A stretch of DNA of 64,000 nt from Chlorogloea purpurea SAG 13.99 (GTDB lineage Bacteria > Cyanobacteriota > Cyanobacteriia > Cyanobacteriales > Microcystaceae): contig JADQBB010000012.1 in assembly GCA_016903695.1 (NCBI GenBank), positions 1 through 64,000 on the forward strand. Reading direction: 5' to 3'. The notes under the pieces are model-generated. The model searched no databases, had not been told where the DNA came from, and worked only from the letters and a program-made list of their open reading frames with translations. The position numbers and the translations under genes were made by a program. Each line of letters begins with the position of its first letter. Position 1 is the stretch's first letter. Shown in pieces: positions 27,781 through 36,282 of the stretch.

Positions 27781-29022
27781 CTAGGTGGTATATTCGGCGT
27801 TGATCCTCACGTAATCGTAGCTGAGATCGCAACCCCAAGCCGCACCGGAACCCGAACCGTTACCGACACACAGGGATATTAAGACCGTATCCTCTTTCAA
27901 GTAAGCACCCCCCGCCGCTGTTTTCAGGTAATTACTCGCCGCGGGACGATCGAAGGGTAAAGGTTGACCATTCTCCATCATCAAGAAATCCCCTAATTTA
28001 ATCTGGAGGCCTTCCTGGTGGAACGACACACCAGCACGACCTGCCGCGGCCGCTATTCTCCCCCAATTGGGATCGCGTCCGAAGATAGCCGATTTCACCA
28101 AGGATGAACCGGCGATCGTACGGGCGATCTTGCGGGCCGATTCATCATCGGCCGCCCCCGTAACCTCCACTTCCACAAGACAGGTAGCGCCTTCACCGTC
28201 CCTAGCGATCGCTTTAGCGAGATACTGACACACGGTAGTAAGCATCGCTTCCAATTCTTGGGCTTCTTTCCCCATCTCCATGATCGCCGTGGTGCGCGAT
28301 TGACCGTTAGCCAGAGCGATGAGACTATCGTTAGTGCTGGTGTCCCCGTCCACGGTAATCTGATTGAAACTTTTATTAGCCGCTCGCGATAGCATCTGCT
28401 GCCAGAGAGTAGTGGATACGGCTGCGTCACAGGTGACGAAAGCCAGCATGGTGGCCATATTGGGGTGAATCATCCCCGAACCTTTGGCCATGCCGCCGAT
28501 GCGCACCGGGCGACCATCGAGGACGGTTTCGAGAGCGATCGTTTTCGGCACTAAGTCAGTGGTCATGATCGAACGAGAAGCGCTTTCCCCGCCATTTTCA
28601 TCGAGGGCGGCCACTAACTGGGGTATCCCGGCTTTAAGAATATCCATTTTGATTCTCTGGCCGATAACTCCGGTAGAGGCGAGCAGGACAGAATCGGGAA
28701 GGATGTTGAGGGATTGAGCTAGGGCTTGGGCGCTTTCTAAAGCATCCTGCCAACCTAATTCCCCTGTGGCCGCGTTAGCTTGTCCGGCGTTGCAGAGGAT
28801 GGCACGGGCGCTGGCTTTATTTTGCAGCCGTTGACGACAATAATCTACACAGGCGGCGCGCACTTCGCTGGTGGTGAATACCCCGGCGGCGATCGCTTCT
28901 GTATCCGAGACGATGAGAGCTAAATCGGGCGCACCGGAGGGTTTCAGTCCTGCGGTGATTCCAGCTGCTTTAAATCCTTTGGGGGCGGTAACTCCGCCGC
29001 TAATTTCCTGCCAATCTGCCAT
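27781..29022 (-). CDS. argJ: ArgJ, bifunctional glutamate N-acetyltransferase/amino-acid acetyltransferase
   Basis: A 413-residue self-processing enzyme of the arginine pathway. It recycles acetyl groups from N-acetylornithine to glutamate. The autocleavage site is in MIHPNMATMLAFVTCDA, where the Thr after Ala becomes the catalytic nucleophile of the beta chain. GVFTTSEVRAACV, TVDGDTSTNDSLIALANG and FGRDPNWGRIAAAAGRAG are also typical. Length normal. A probable terminator lies just beyond its stop codon. Confidence 0.97.
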   Translation of the reverse strand: MADWQEISGGVTAPKGFKAAGITAGLKPSGAPDLALIVSDTEAIAAGVFTTSEVRAACVDYCRQRLQNKASARAILCNAGQANAATGELGWQDALESAQALAQSLNILPDSVLLASTGVIGQRIKMDILKAGIPQLVAALDENGGESASRSIMTTDLVPKTIALETVLDGRPVRIGGMAKGSGMIHPNMATMLAFVTCDAAVSTTLWQQMLSRAANKSFNQITVDGDTSTNDSLIALANGQSRTTAIMEMGKEAQELEAMLTTVCQYLAKAIARDGEGATCLVEVEVTGAADDESARKIARTIAGSSLVKSAIFGRDPNWGRIAAAAGRAGVSFHQEGLQIKLGDFLMMENGQPLPFDRPAASNYLKTAAGGAYLKEDTVLISLCVGNGSGSGAAWGCDLSYDYVRINAEYTT

Positions 29023-29137
29023 TGTTTCTCGCTATGTAAGCTAATCGACAATTGATTATAGCAAGTTGGTCTGAAGGCGCAGGCAAGGTACAACAAAAAT
29101 TAAGCTAAATTTAATTTATGTATTGGTTTAATCGAAG

Positions 29138-29536
29138 ATGGAAAGAGGTTTATTGTGGCTTCCGCTGTTAATTGTGTTTATCGGGTTAGCTTGGAGCGGT
29201 TGGAACGAGTATCAGAAGGTGGAAGCTTATCGGCTTTGGGCCCAGGGGTTCGATCGTGCCAAGTATGACATTTATTCTGTCCTCGGTCAGAAGGGCGACT
29301 CCATCACCTGGGGGAAACCGACTCGCAAGGGGCCGATCAATCTACAAACGTTCTCTTTAAAAGATGTGGCGGAAATTCGTCTGGTGGTAGATGGTGAGCC
29401 TGTTAATCCGGAAGCACTACCCCCGAAAGGAAAAGCGGGCATAATGTTCATCGGCGGCGATAAAACTGTCACTATTCCCTTTACTGAAATCGATCTTGCC
29501 GCCAGGTGGGCGGAAGCTCTCAAGATACCTCTTTAA
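29138..29536 (+). CDS. Hypothetical membrane-anchored protein
   Basis: A 132-residue protein with one N-terminal hydrophobic helix (about residues 4-20: LLWLPLLIVFIGLAW), followed by a soluble domain of alternating strands containing GKPTRKGPINLQTFSL and the Gly-rich GKAGIMFIGGDKTVTIPF. It resembles a conserved cyanobacterial hypothetical with a single anchor and a PH-like or beta-sandwich domain, but I do not recognise a named family. It stands alone between argJ (divergent) and the cyclotransferase (convergent). Confidence 0.6.
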   Translation: MERGLLWLPLLIVFIGLAWSGWNEYQKVEAYRLWAQGFDRAKYDIYSVLGQKGDSITWGKPTRKGPINLQTFSLKDVAEIRLVVDGEPVNPEALPPKGKAGIMFIGGDKTVTIPFTEIDLAARWAEALKIPL

Positions 29537-29565
29537 GGAATTATCCAGATCGACTATACCTTATT

Positions 29566-29988
29566 CTATTTGTCCAGACTCAATTGAGCGAGTTTTCCCG
29601 TCCACCAGCCGGAAACCACCGGCACGCCCCCGTATCCCTTAATTTTATCGCTCGACATGATGTAACCCCAAACTTGACCTAGAGGCTCACCGGCGAGGCT
29701 GTAAACCTCGATTTTCTCCCGTTGGTACTCGTTCAAATCGGGAGATCGATCGCTTCGATAATCCTCCAAACTATCTAGATTTTCCAAGACGGATTCATCC
29801 GCAAAACACAGCAAAACGCCCTCAACTCGACTGTCACCCCTAGTCAAGCCTGGATAGCCCAAAGCTTGCAGGTGAAATAATTGCCCTTTCGTGTAGACTC
29901 TCTCGTGTTGGATAACCTTTTTTTCGCAGTAGCGGGGATAATTACTCTCTCCAGGCTTGAGTGTACCGTAGACGAAAACTTTTAGCAT
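29566..29988 (-). CDS. Gamma-glutamylcyclotransferase-family protein
   Basis: A 140-residue protein of the GGCT/AIG2-like fold. The substrate-binding loop is VFVYGTLKPGESN, and the conserved acidic residue that acts as general acid/base is in the LDSLEDY segment. The family includes gamma-glutamylcyclotransferases and gamma-glutamylamine cyclotransferases; the exact substrate is uncertain. Its start overlaps the end of the aldo-keto reductase gene by 7 bp, so it is the second gene of a pair. Confidence 0.85.
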   Translation of the reverse strand: MLKVFVYGTLKPGESNYPRYCEKKVIQHERVYTKGQLFHLQALGYPGLTRGDSRVEGVLLCFADESVLENLDSLEDYRSDRSPDLNEYQREKIEVYSLAGEPLGQVWGYIMSSDKIKGYGGVPVVSGWWTGKLAQLSLDK

Positions 29989-31013
29989 GATCGATCGATT
30001 AACTTGTGAACACCCCCAAAAGCAAAATCTTGTACCATCTGGCTACTTAAGAAATCGTGGGGGAAACCGAGAGTGATAGCGCTCACATCGTTCAGTTTGT
30101 TGAGATGTTCCCCGGAGAGAGAGAAATCGAGACAGCCGAGATTATCTTGAAATTGGGCTTCCCGTCTAGCACCGATAATAGGGATAATTCCCCCTGATTG
30201 TTGTAGGAGCCAATTCAGGGCTACTTGGGCCGGAGAACGTCCGATCTCATGGGCGATATTAACTACCATATCGGCTATTTTCAAATCTTGATGGGAGATT
30301 TGATAAGGTAAATCCGGTTTACTCAAACGCCCTTCCACGGGTGTCGGTTGATTGTATTTGCCCGTCAATACTCCCGCCCCCAAAGGACTCCAAGCTGTAA
30401 CACCGATATTAAAAGCCCGCGCCATCGGTAATAAATCTCGCTCTGGCGTTCTTTCTTTGAGAGAATATTCTATCTGAAGACCGATGAAAGGAGTCCAACC
30501 TCTCAGAGTCGTGAGAGTATTGGCACTAGAAATGACCCAAGCGGGAGTGTCGGAGACACCGATATACAGGACTTTGCCCATCTTCACCAGGTCATCGAGG
30601 GCGCGCATTACTTCTTCGGTAGGGGTGAGTCCATCCCAGCCGTGTAACCACAGTAAATCGATGTAGTCGGTTTGCAGGCGTTTGAGGCTAGCTTCCACCG
30701 ATTGAATCAGATTTTTGCGCCCGTTACCAGAGGCGTTAACGTGGGGTTTACCGAGGGCGAAAGTGTATTTGGTGGCTAGTACCCAGTAGGAGCGATCGTT
30801 CCCTATAAATTCACCCACGAGTTTCTCACTGCTACCATTAGTATAGAGATTCGCCGTATCGATAAAATTCCCACCCGCCTCCGCATACAGGTCGAATATT
30901 CGTCGCGATTGCGAATCCGATGACCCCCAGCCCCAATCTTCCCCGAAAGTCATCGTACCTAAACATAATTGTGAAACCCGTAGCCCACTATTACCGAGTA
31001 ATTTGTAGCGCAT
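29982..31013 (-). CDS. Aldo/keto reductase
   Basis: A 343-residue NADPH-dependent oxidoreductase. The catalytic tetrad can be placed: Asp and Tyr in FIDTANLYTNGSSE, Lys in LATKYTF, and His in LLWLHGWD. The cofactor-binding C-terminal part has IPIIGARREAQFQDNL. It belongs to the YajO/Tas-like bacterial group, which reduces varied carbonyls; the physiological substrate is unknown. It is co-transcribed with the cyclotransferase gene, the two overlapping by 7 bp. Confidence 0.9.
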   Translation of the reverse strand: MRYKLLGNSGLRVSQLCLGTMTFGEDWGWGSSDSQSRRIFDLYAEAGGNFIDTANLYTNGSSEKLVGEFIGNDRSYWVLATKYTFALGKPHVNASGNGRKNLIQSVEASLKRLQTDYIDLLWLHGWDGLTPTEEVMRALDDLVKMGKVLYIGVSDTPAWVISSANTLTTLRGWTPFIGLQIEYSLKERTPERDLLPMARAFNIGVTAWSPLGAGVLTGKYNQPTPVEGRLSKPDLPYQISHQDLKIADMVVNIAHEIGRSPAQVALNWLLQQSGGIIPIIGARREAQFQDNLGCLDFSLSGEHLNKLNDVSAITLGFPHDFLSSQMVQDFAFGGVHKLIDRSC

Positions 31014-31074
31014 ATCAATACCTGGGGAAATTGTTTCTCTATTTTAAATATTATAAGGATTCAACAGACGGGCG

Positions 31075-31098
31075 ACGATGGGGTAAGCAAGCCATCGT
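31075..31098. other. Hairpin in the intergenic region before the biosynthetic island
   Basis: ACGATGG (31075-31081) and CCATCGT (31092-31098) form perfect 7-bp arms around a 10-base loop; a weaker AACCG/CGGTT pair follows at about 31119-31141. The 208-bp gap between the divergent aldo-keto reductase and PP-loop genes is otherwise without a recognised gene. It may be part of a 5' leader for the island, or a coincidence. Confidence 0.25.
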
Positions 31099-31221
31099 GA
31101 TCGGTTATCATTTTTATAAACCGGGTAGTAAAGCCGCGGTTGAACGACTACGCATAAATGCTGTAGTTTAAGTGCTTCAGGGTTAAAATGAATTATTCAA
31201 TATACATACTTTTTCCATATA

Positions 31222-32313
31222 ATGTACATCAGTTTACCTAAAATAAGCGAGAGTCAGCAACAAGCAAAAATGGGCGCTTTTGTTGAATATTCACAAGGCA
31301 AAAAAGAAGTTTGGTATTCCATCAACAAAAAATACGGTCAATTCCTATCTAATGAATCAAGCGATACATTTTTAATAGGGTTGTTAGTTTTAGCGATGAA
31401 GCAAAATGAAGATATATATATAGAAGGTAAAGTGTCTGAAAAATTATTTTATAATCTTACTAATTACCTAGTAAAAATATTAACTTTATTAATTCCTTCT
31501 CTGCATCAAATAAAGATTTTCCCTCAAGAACTAACTCAAGAAAACTTAGTTAAACCAATTCAAGGAGTGGCAACTGGGTTTTCAGGAGGTATAGATTCAT
31601 TTTGCACTTTTATAGATCATTTTCAAGAAAACACCCCAACTAGCTATAAAATAACCCATTTACTCTTGAATAACGTCGGCTCTCACGGAGAAGGAGGACA
31701 GCAACTTTTTGAAAAACGCTATCAAAGATTATATATGTTCGCCCAAGAGTATGAATTACCCTTTATCAGTATAAATTCTAATCTACACGAAATTCTACCG
31801 AGGAATTTTCAAACTACCCATACAACCAGAAATATATCGGCTATTTTATTGTTGCCAAAACTATTCACTAAATATTATTATTCTTCAGCTCATAAATACG
31901 AAGACTGCATCATTAAAGAGTCCCCAGATGGTGCTGTTATAGATCCAGCCGCTATTCATCTTTTGTCCACGGAAAACACTGAATGTATTTCCGCAGGGTG
32001 TCAATATTCACGGGTTGAAAAAACTCTTAAAGTTTCTGAATTTGAACCCTCTTATCGCTATTTAGATGTTTGTGTTAACGCTGTGGAAGATGCTGAAAAC
32101 TGTTCTCAGTGCTGGAAGTGCGCCAGAACACTATTGACCTTGGAAATTCTGGGAAAACACGAACTTTATGACCGGGTATTCAATCTAGACAAGTATTATG
32201 AAATTAAAACCAGTTATATTCAATCCCTCCGGGATAGCTCAAGTCCTTTAACAAAAGAGGTGATTGAACTAGCTTTATCTAGGGGTTATGATTTAAACTT
32301 CACTACAGGCTAA
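31222..32313 (+). CDS. PP-loop ATP-pyrophosphatase-like protein
   Basis: A 363-residue protein with a clear PP-loop nucleotide motif, SGGIDS at residues 121-126. This is the signature of N-type ATP pyrophosphatases (asparagine synthetase C-domain, QueC, NAD synthetase), which adenylate a carboxylate or carbonyl. A C-terminal cluster CSQCWKC (Cys294, 297, 300), with Cys residues in ENTECISAGC just before, may bind a metal. The first 110 residues have no recognised domain. I do not recognise a named family. It heads the biosynthetic island, 39 bp before the adenylation-carrier-thioesterase gene, and is more AT-rich than the housekeeping genes before it. Confidence 0.72.
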   Translation: MYISLPKISESQQQAKMGAFVEYSQGKKEVWYSINKKYGQFLSNESSDTFLIGLLVLAMKQNEDIYIEGKVSEKLFYNLTNYLVKILTLLIPSLHQIKIFPQELTQENLVKPIQGVATGFSGGIDSFCTFIDHFQENTPTSYKITHLLLNNVGSHGEGGQQLFEKRYQRLYMFAQEYELPFISINSNLHEILPRNFQTTHTTRNISAILLLPKLFTKYYYSSAHKYEDCIIKESPDGAVIDPAAIHLLSTENTECISAGCQYSRVEKTLKVSEFEPSYRYLDVCVNAVEDAENCSQCWKCARTLLTLEILGKHELYDRVFNLDKYYEIKTSYIQSLRDSSSPLTKEVIELALSRGYDLNFTTG

Positions 32314-32352
32314 ATGCTTATAACCTTTTTTATTCTCAAGATTCCCTAAAAA

Positions 32353-35079
32353 ATGGCACAAGTTGCGATCGCTCACGGTGAGCCTTTTATCAAAAACGAG
32401 TTTGATAGCCCGCGAAGTATACCTCTTTATTTATCCGAGGCCGTAGAGAGTTTAAAAGAGGGTCAACTAGTTTGCCTACAAATGGACGAACATGATACGA
32501 TCGTCCGAACGTACTCTCAGTTGTGGTCTTCCGCTTGCAGTCTATTAGGAGGACTTAGAGAAAGTGAAGTTTCTCCCGGCCGAGTCGTAGTAGTGATATT
32601 GGATAGGTGTGATGACTTCGTTACGGTACTTTGGAGTTGCTTACTGGGTGGTTTCGTGCCGATTCCTTTACGATTTTCGATTAACCATACTAAAATTAAC
32701 GAGGTTCAACTGAAACTGAAAACCGTTTTAGATGTTGTTGATGACCCCCTGATAATAACGAGTGTAGATATAGAAGAATCTTGGCAAAAGAACGAAATAT
32801 TAAACGAATCCCTCACCATTTTAAAAATTGAAAATCTAAAAAATGCCCCTGTAGATGAACAATTCCATCAAGGCCAACCTGAAGATCTATGCGCCTTGTT
32901 TTTCAGTTCGGGAACCACGGGTAAACCTAAATTAGTGGGGTTCACCTGCGGGGCAATTCTCAACAGACTGTTAGAACTTCGATCGCATCAACCTGAAAAT
33001 ATTGTGTCCTTATATTGGTTGCCTCTAGATCACGCTTCAGCTAATTTGAGAATGGTCAATCCCGATGCCAGGAAAAAAATATTCTTACCCACGGAAGTCT
33101 TTTTAGTCGATCCTTTACGATGGTTGGATGCGATCGAAAAATACGGCATTAACAAGACAAGTATTACTAACTTCGGCATGACATTGATTAATCGGTGTCT
33201 GGAATCGGGGACGGGGCGGCATTGGGACTTAAGCGCGCTTAAAAATCTCGGTATAGGGGCCGAAACCATCAGTCCGCAAACCTATCAAACTTTCCTTAAT
33301 GGGTTAACACCTCGCGGATTAAATCCAGAAGCTATTTTCACGGGCTACGGACTAACAGAATGCGGGACAGTAGTGGGGGGGAAAGCAAAATTAATCACCC
33401 TTCCGAATAGCGATAAGCAATATATGCAATTGGGAAAACCATGTCGGGGCTATTCCATCCGCGTCGTGGATGAACGAGGTTATTTACTCGGAGAAAATGA
33501 AATAGGTCACATTGAAGTTAAAGGAATTTCCACGACAAAAGCTTATTATAATCGCCAAGAAGAAACCGGCAATCTTTTTTCGGGAGATGGCTGGATCAAA
33601 ACCGGCGACTTAGGTTTCCTTCAAGATGCCAATTTAGTTATTACCGGACGAGATAAAGACATTATTATTATCAACGCCAAAAACTATTCCTGTGGAGAAA
33701 TTGAAGAAGTAATTAACTGTACGGGTGGAATTGATATTTCGGCGGTGGTGGCCTGCGGTATTCCCAACGCTAACAGCGGAAGCGAAGATTTAGTGATTTT
33801 TTTCAGCCAGAACGGCACAGATGCGGACATCGATATTATTCCCCAAAATCAAAGAATCATCACATTAATTAAAAAGCTCAGACTGGTTTTAATCACACAA
33901 CTTAATATCAATGCCGTCCATATTATTCCCATCAATCCCAACTGTATTCCCAGAACGTCTTTCGGTAAAATTCAGAGGAATATATTAACGCAAAAATTCC
34001 AAGCCGGTGAATTCGAGCATCTAATTAAATCTCTAAGGGAAATCGAACGAGAACAACTGCAAGCGGACTACATAGCACCCAAAACTGACACGGAAAAAGT
34101 GATCGCCCAAATTTGGTGTGATGTATTGGGAGAGTCAAAAATTGGGGTCGAGAATAATTTTTTCGACTTAGGAGGGCAATCTATTTTAGCCGCTGGAGTA
34201 ATAGCACGTATTGAAAACCAATTAGGTATCAATTTACCCCTGTACATTCTCTTTCAGCATCCCACTATTACCGAACTGAGTTTTTATATCGACTCTCGTG
34301 GCTTTAAGAGTGTTAAGGACACCAGCGTTATTGCCATTAAACCTGATGGAACCAGAACTCCCTTATACTTTATCAATGATACGGGTTTCGCTCGCACGAT
34401 CGCAACTTTGGTGGATCTAGAGCAGCCCGTTTACAGTCTCAATATTTTCGGGCTGACTACTAGGATAGCGACTCCCTTTAACCAACTCCAGATTAAAGAT
34501 TTTGCCGAGTACATAATTGAAGATTTACAAAAAATTCAGCCGCGAGGCCCTTATCAATTCGTCGGCTTCTGTCAGAACGGTGCTTTAACTTTAGAAATAG
34601 CCCAACAACTCGTACATCAGGGAAATGCGGTGAGTTTAGTTTGTTTGATAGATGTAATTTTTAAAGTCCAGAAATTAAACTCATGGCAACGTTTAAAAGT
34701 ATTAACCCAATCTCAATGGCTATCTTTAAAGTATAAAATCATTCATTATATTGATGCAAAAATTATCAGAAAAAGCAAAATAGAAAATCAATCTATTACT
34801 GAAATAGAAGCGGCAGAAAATATTATTGAAAAAATTAATTCAGATAAAAATTTATACGAAGCTTATCTCAAGGCTCAATCTCAATATATACCTTCTGTAT
34901 ACAACGGCAAGATAGTTTCATTTCAATCTATAGAATGGAGTTACAAAGATCAATCAAAACTTATGGCAATATCTCAGCGAGGCTTGAAAAGTTACCAAAT
35001 TAGAACTATTCATGATTATTTATTCAAAGAGCCTTTTGTGCATATATTGGTTAAAAATTTAAGTAAACATCTTAATTAG
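32353..35079 (+). CDS. Adenylation-carrier-thioesterase (A-PCP-TE) synthetase
   Basis: A 908-residue NRPS-like protein with one module. The adenylation domain (about 20-555) shows A3 FFSSGTTGKPK (183-193), A5 TGYGLTECG, A7 KTGDLGF and A10 SFGKIQR. Where amino-acid-activating domains have FDxS it reads LPLDH, closer to acyl- or aryl-AMP ligases, so the substrate is probably a non-amino carboxylic acid. The carrier domain has FFDLGGQS, with Ser610 for phosphopantetheine. The thioesterase (about 665-905) has GFCQNG, with Cys740 as the probable nucleophile instead of Ser, and His887. There is no condensation domain. It probably loads one acid and releases or transfers it. Confidence 0.85.
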   Translation: MAQVAIAHGEPFIKNEFDSPRSIPLYLSEAVESLKEGQLVCLQMDEHDTIVRTYSQLWSSACSLLGGLRESEVSPGRVVVVILDRCDDFVTVLWSCLLGGFVPIPLRFSINHTKINEVQLKLKTVLDVVDDPLIITSVDIEESWQKNEILNESLTILKIENLKNAPVDEQFHQGQPEDLCALFFSSGTTGKPKLVGFTCGAILNRLLELRSHQPENIVSLYWLPLDHASANLRMVNPDARKKIFLPTEVFLVDPLRWLDAIEKYGINKTSITNFGMTLINRCLESGTGRHWDLSALKNLGIGAETISPQTYQTFLNGLTPRGLNPEAIFTGYGLTECGTVVGGKAKLITLPNSDKQYMQLGKPCRGYSIRVVDERGYLLGENEIGHIEVKGISTTKAYYNRQEETGNLFSGDGWIKTGDLGFLQDANLVITGRDKDIIIINAKNYSCGEIEEVINCTGGIDISAVVACGIPNANSGSEDLVIFFSQNGTDADIDIIPQNQRIITLIKKLRLVLITQLNINAVHIIPINPNCIPRTSFGKIQRNILTQKFQAGEFEHLIKSLREIEREQLQADYIAPKTDTEKVIAQIWCDVLGESKIGVENNFFDLGGQSILAAGVIARIENQLGINLPLYILFQHPTITELSFYIDSRGFKSVKDTSVIAIKPDGTRTPLYFINDTGFARTIATLVDLEQPVYSLNIFGLTTRIATPFNQLQIKDFAEYIIEDLQKIQPRGPYQFVGFCQNGALTLEIAQQLVHQGNAVSLVCLIDVIFKVQKLNSWQRLKVLTQSQWLSLKYKIIHYIDAKIIRKSKIENQSITEIEAAENIIEKINSDKNLYEAYLKAQSQYIPSVYNGKIVSFQSIEWSYKDQSKLMAISQRGLKSYQIRTIHDYLFKEPFVHILVKNLSKHLN

Positions 35080-35112
35080 TTATTAGTTATTTCGATAAAA
35101 ACCCTTAGCGCC

Positions 35113-36282
35113 ATGACAAAATCACCCCACCTGATTTTACTAACTACAGATTTTAAGCCGAACTTAGGAGGTATATCCCAGTATCTGCACCACCTCTGGG
35201 ATGAACTAAGCCAGTATACCTCAACAACGGTTATTTCTATAGTTCCCTATCAGGATAAAAAACTCTCGCATCGATACGAACTCAAAATTTTATCCTCCTC
35301 CCTTTTAAACAAAAACAAAACTAACAGCATAGTCAAAACTTGGCAATTATTACGTGACTTCCACCCGCAACGGGAAATTATGCCCTTTATAGAAAGTCTC
35401 TCCGGGCAACCCCTAGAAATTTTCATCGGCGTTTGGCACCCCCTGTCACATATTTGGTGTGAGGCTTTACAGCGGGCAAATCTTCCCTATTCGTTTTTTA
35501 TCTACGGTCAAGAATTGATAACGTCTCAATATCGATCGTGGGCATCAAAACGATCGTCAGACCTCAAGGGAGCGAAACAGGTATACGCTTGTAGTGAGGC
35601 AACCGCCGAACTAGCAAAAGTTGTCACCACCTATCATCTTGGGACTCAAATTATCTATCCAGGTATTACATCACCGGAAAACAGTCTTTCTATAGAAACA
35701 AAGGCGGGAATATACAGAAAGGAATTACAACTTACTGGCGGGCCGATCGTTCTCTCCCTGTGTCGTTTGATCCATCGCAAGGGCATTGATTTAGTCTTGG
35801 AAAGTTTCACGGGCTTACGGGAAAAATTCCCCGATCTTAAATATATCGTCGCCGGGGACGGGGAAGAAAAGGAAAAATTACAACAGCGCACGATCGATCT
35901 GAAAATCGATGACCAAGTGATTTTCCTCGGTGCGGTTGATGAAGAAACTAAAACCGTACTCTTCGCCCTGTGTGATTTATTCGTCATGCCCGTTAGAGAT
36001 GAGCCTGATAATTGGGAAGGATTCGGCATGTGTTTTCTAGAGGCGGCCATCGCCGGAAAAGCCGCCATCGGGGGGAAAACAGGGGGAGTGATCGAAGCTA
36101 TAGAAGAGGGTGTCACCGGCTATTTAGTCAACACTGATAACGCAACTCAAACGGGGCGGGCGATGAAAAAATTACTCGGTGACGGGGATTTACGGCGACG
36201 GATGGGAGAAGCCGCTAGAAAAAGAGCCGAGAACTTCACCTGGGCTAATAGCGCCGCCCGATTGTGGGGAATGATTCAATAG
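35113..36282 (+). CDS. Glycosyltransferase family 4
   Basis: A 389-residue GT-B glycosyltransferase. N-terminal LLTTDFKPNLGGISQYLHHL is the usual acceptor-side start, and the C-terminal donor domain has LSLCRLIHRKGIDLVLES, YIVAGDGEEKEKL, EGFGMCFLEAAIAGKAAIGG and GVIEAIEEGVTGYLV, the E-x7-E retaining GT4 signature. It starts 33 bp after the A-PCP-TE gene on the same strand, so it belongs to the island's first transcript. Its last 93 bp overlap the antisense glycosyltransferase gene ending at 36190, an unusually long coding overlap. Confidence 0.9.
   Translation: MTKSPHLILLTTDFKPNLGGISQYLHHLWDELSQYTSTTVISIVPYQDKKLSHRYELKILSSSLLNKNKTNSIVKTWQLLRDFHPQREIMPFIESLSGQPLEIFIGVWHPLSHIWCEALQRANLPYSFFIYGQELITSQYRSWASKRSSDLKGAKQVYACSEATAELAKVVTTYHLGTQIIYPGITSPENSLSIETKAGIYRKELQLTGGPIVLSLCRLIHRKGIDLVLESFTGLREKFPDLKYIVAGDGEEKEKLQQRTIDLKIDDQVIFLGAVDEETKTVLFALCDLFVMPVRDEPDNWEGFGMCFLEAAIAGKAAIGGKTGGVIEAIEEGVTGYLVNTDNATQTGRAMKKLLGDGDLRRRMGEAARKRAENFTWANSAARLWGMIQ

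Noticed and set aside
30920-31171. Open frame in the gap before the biosynthetic island
   Set aside because: It overlaps the start of the aldo-keto reductase in antisense, has no ribosome site and no recognisable motif; the gap is better read as a leader region.
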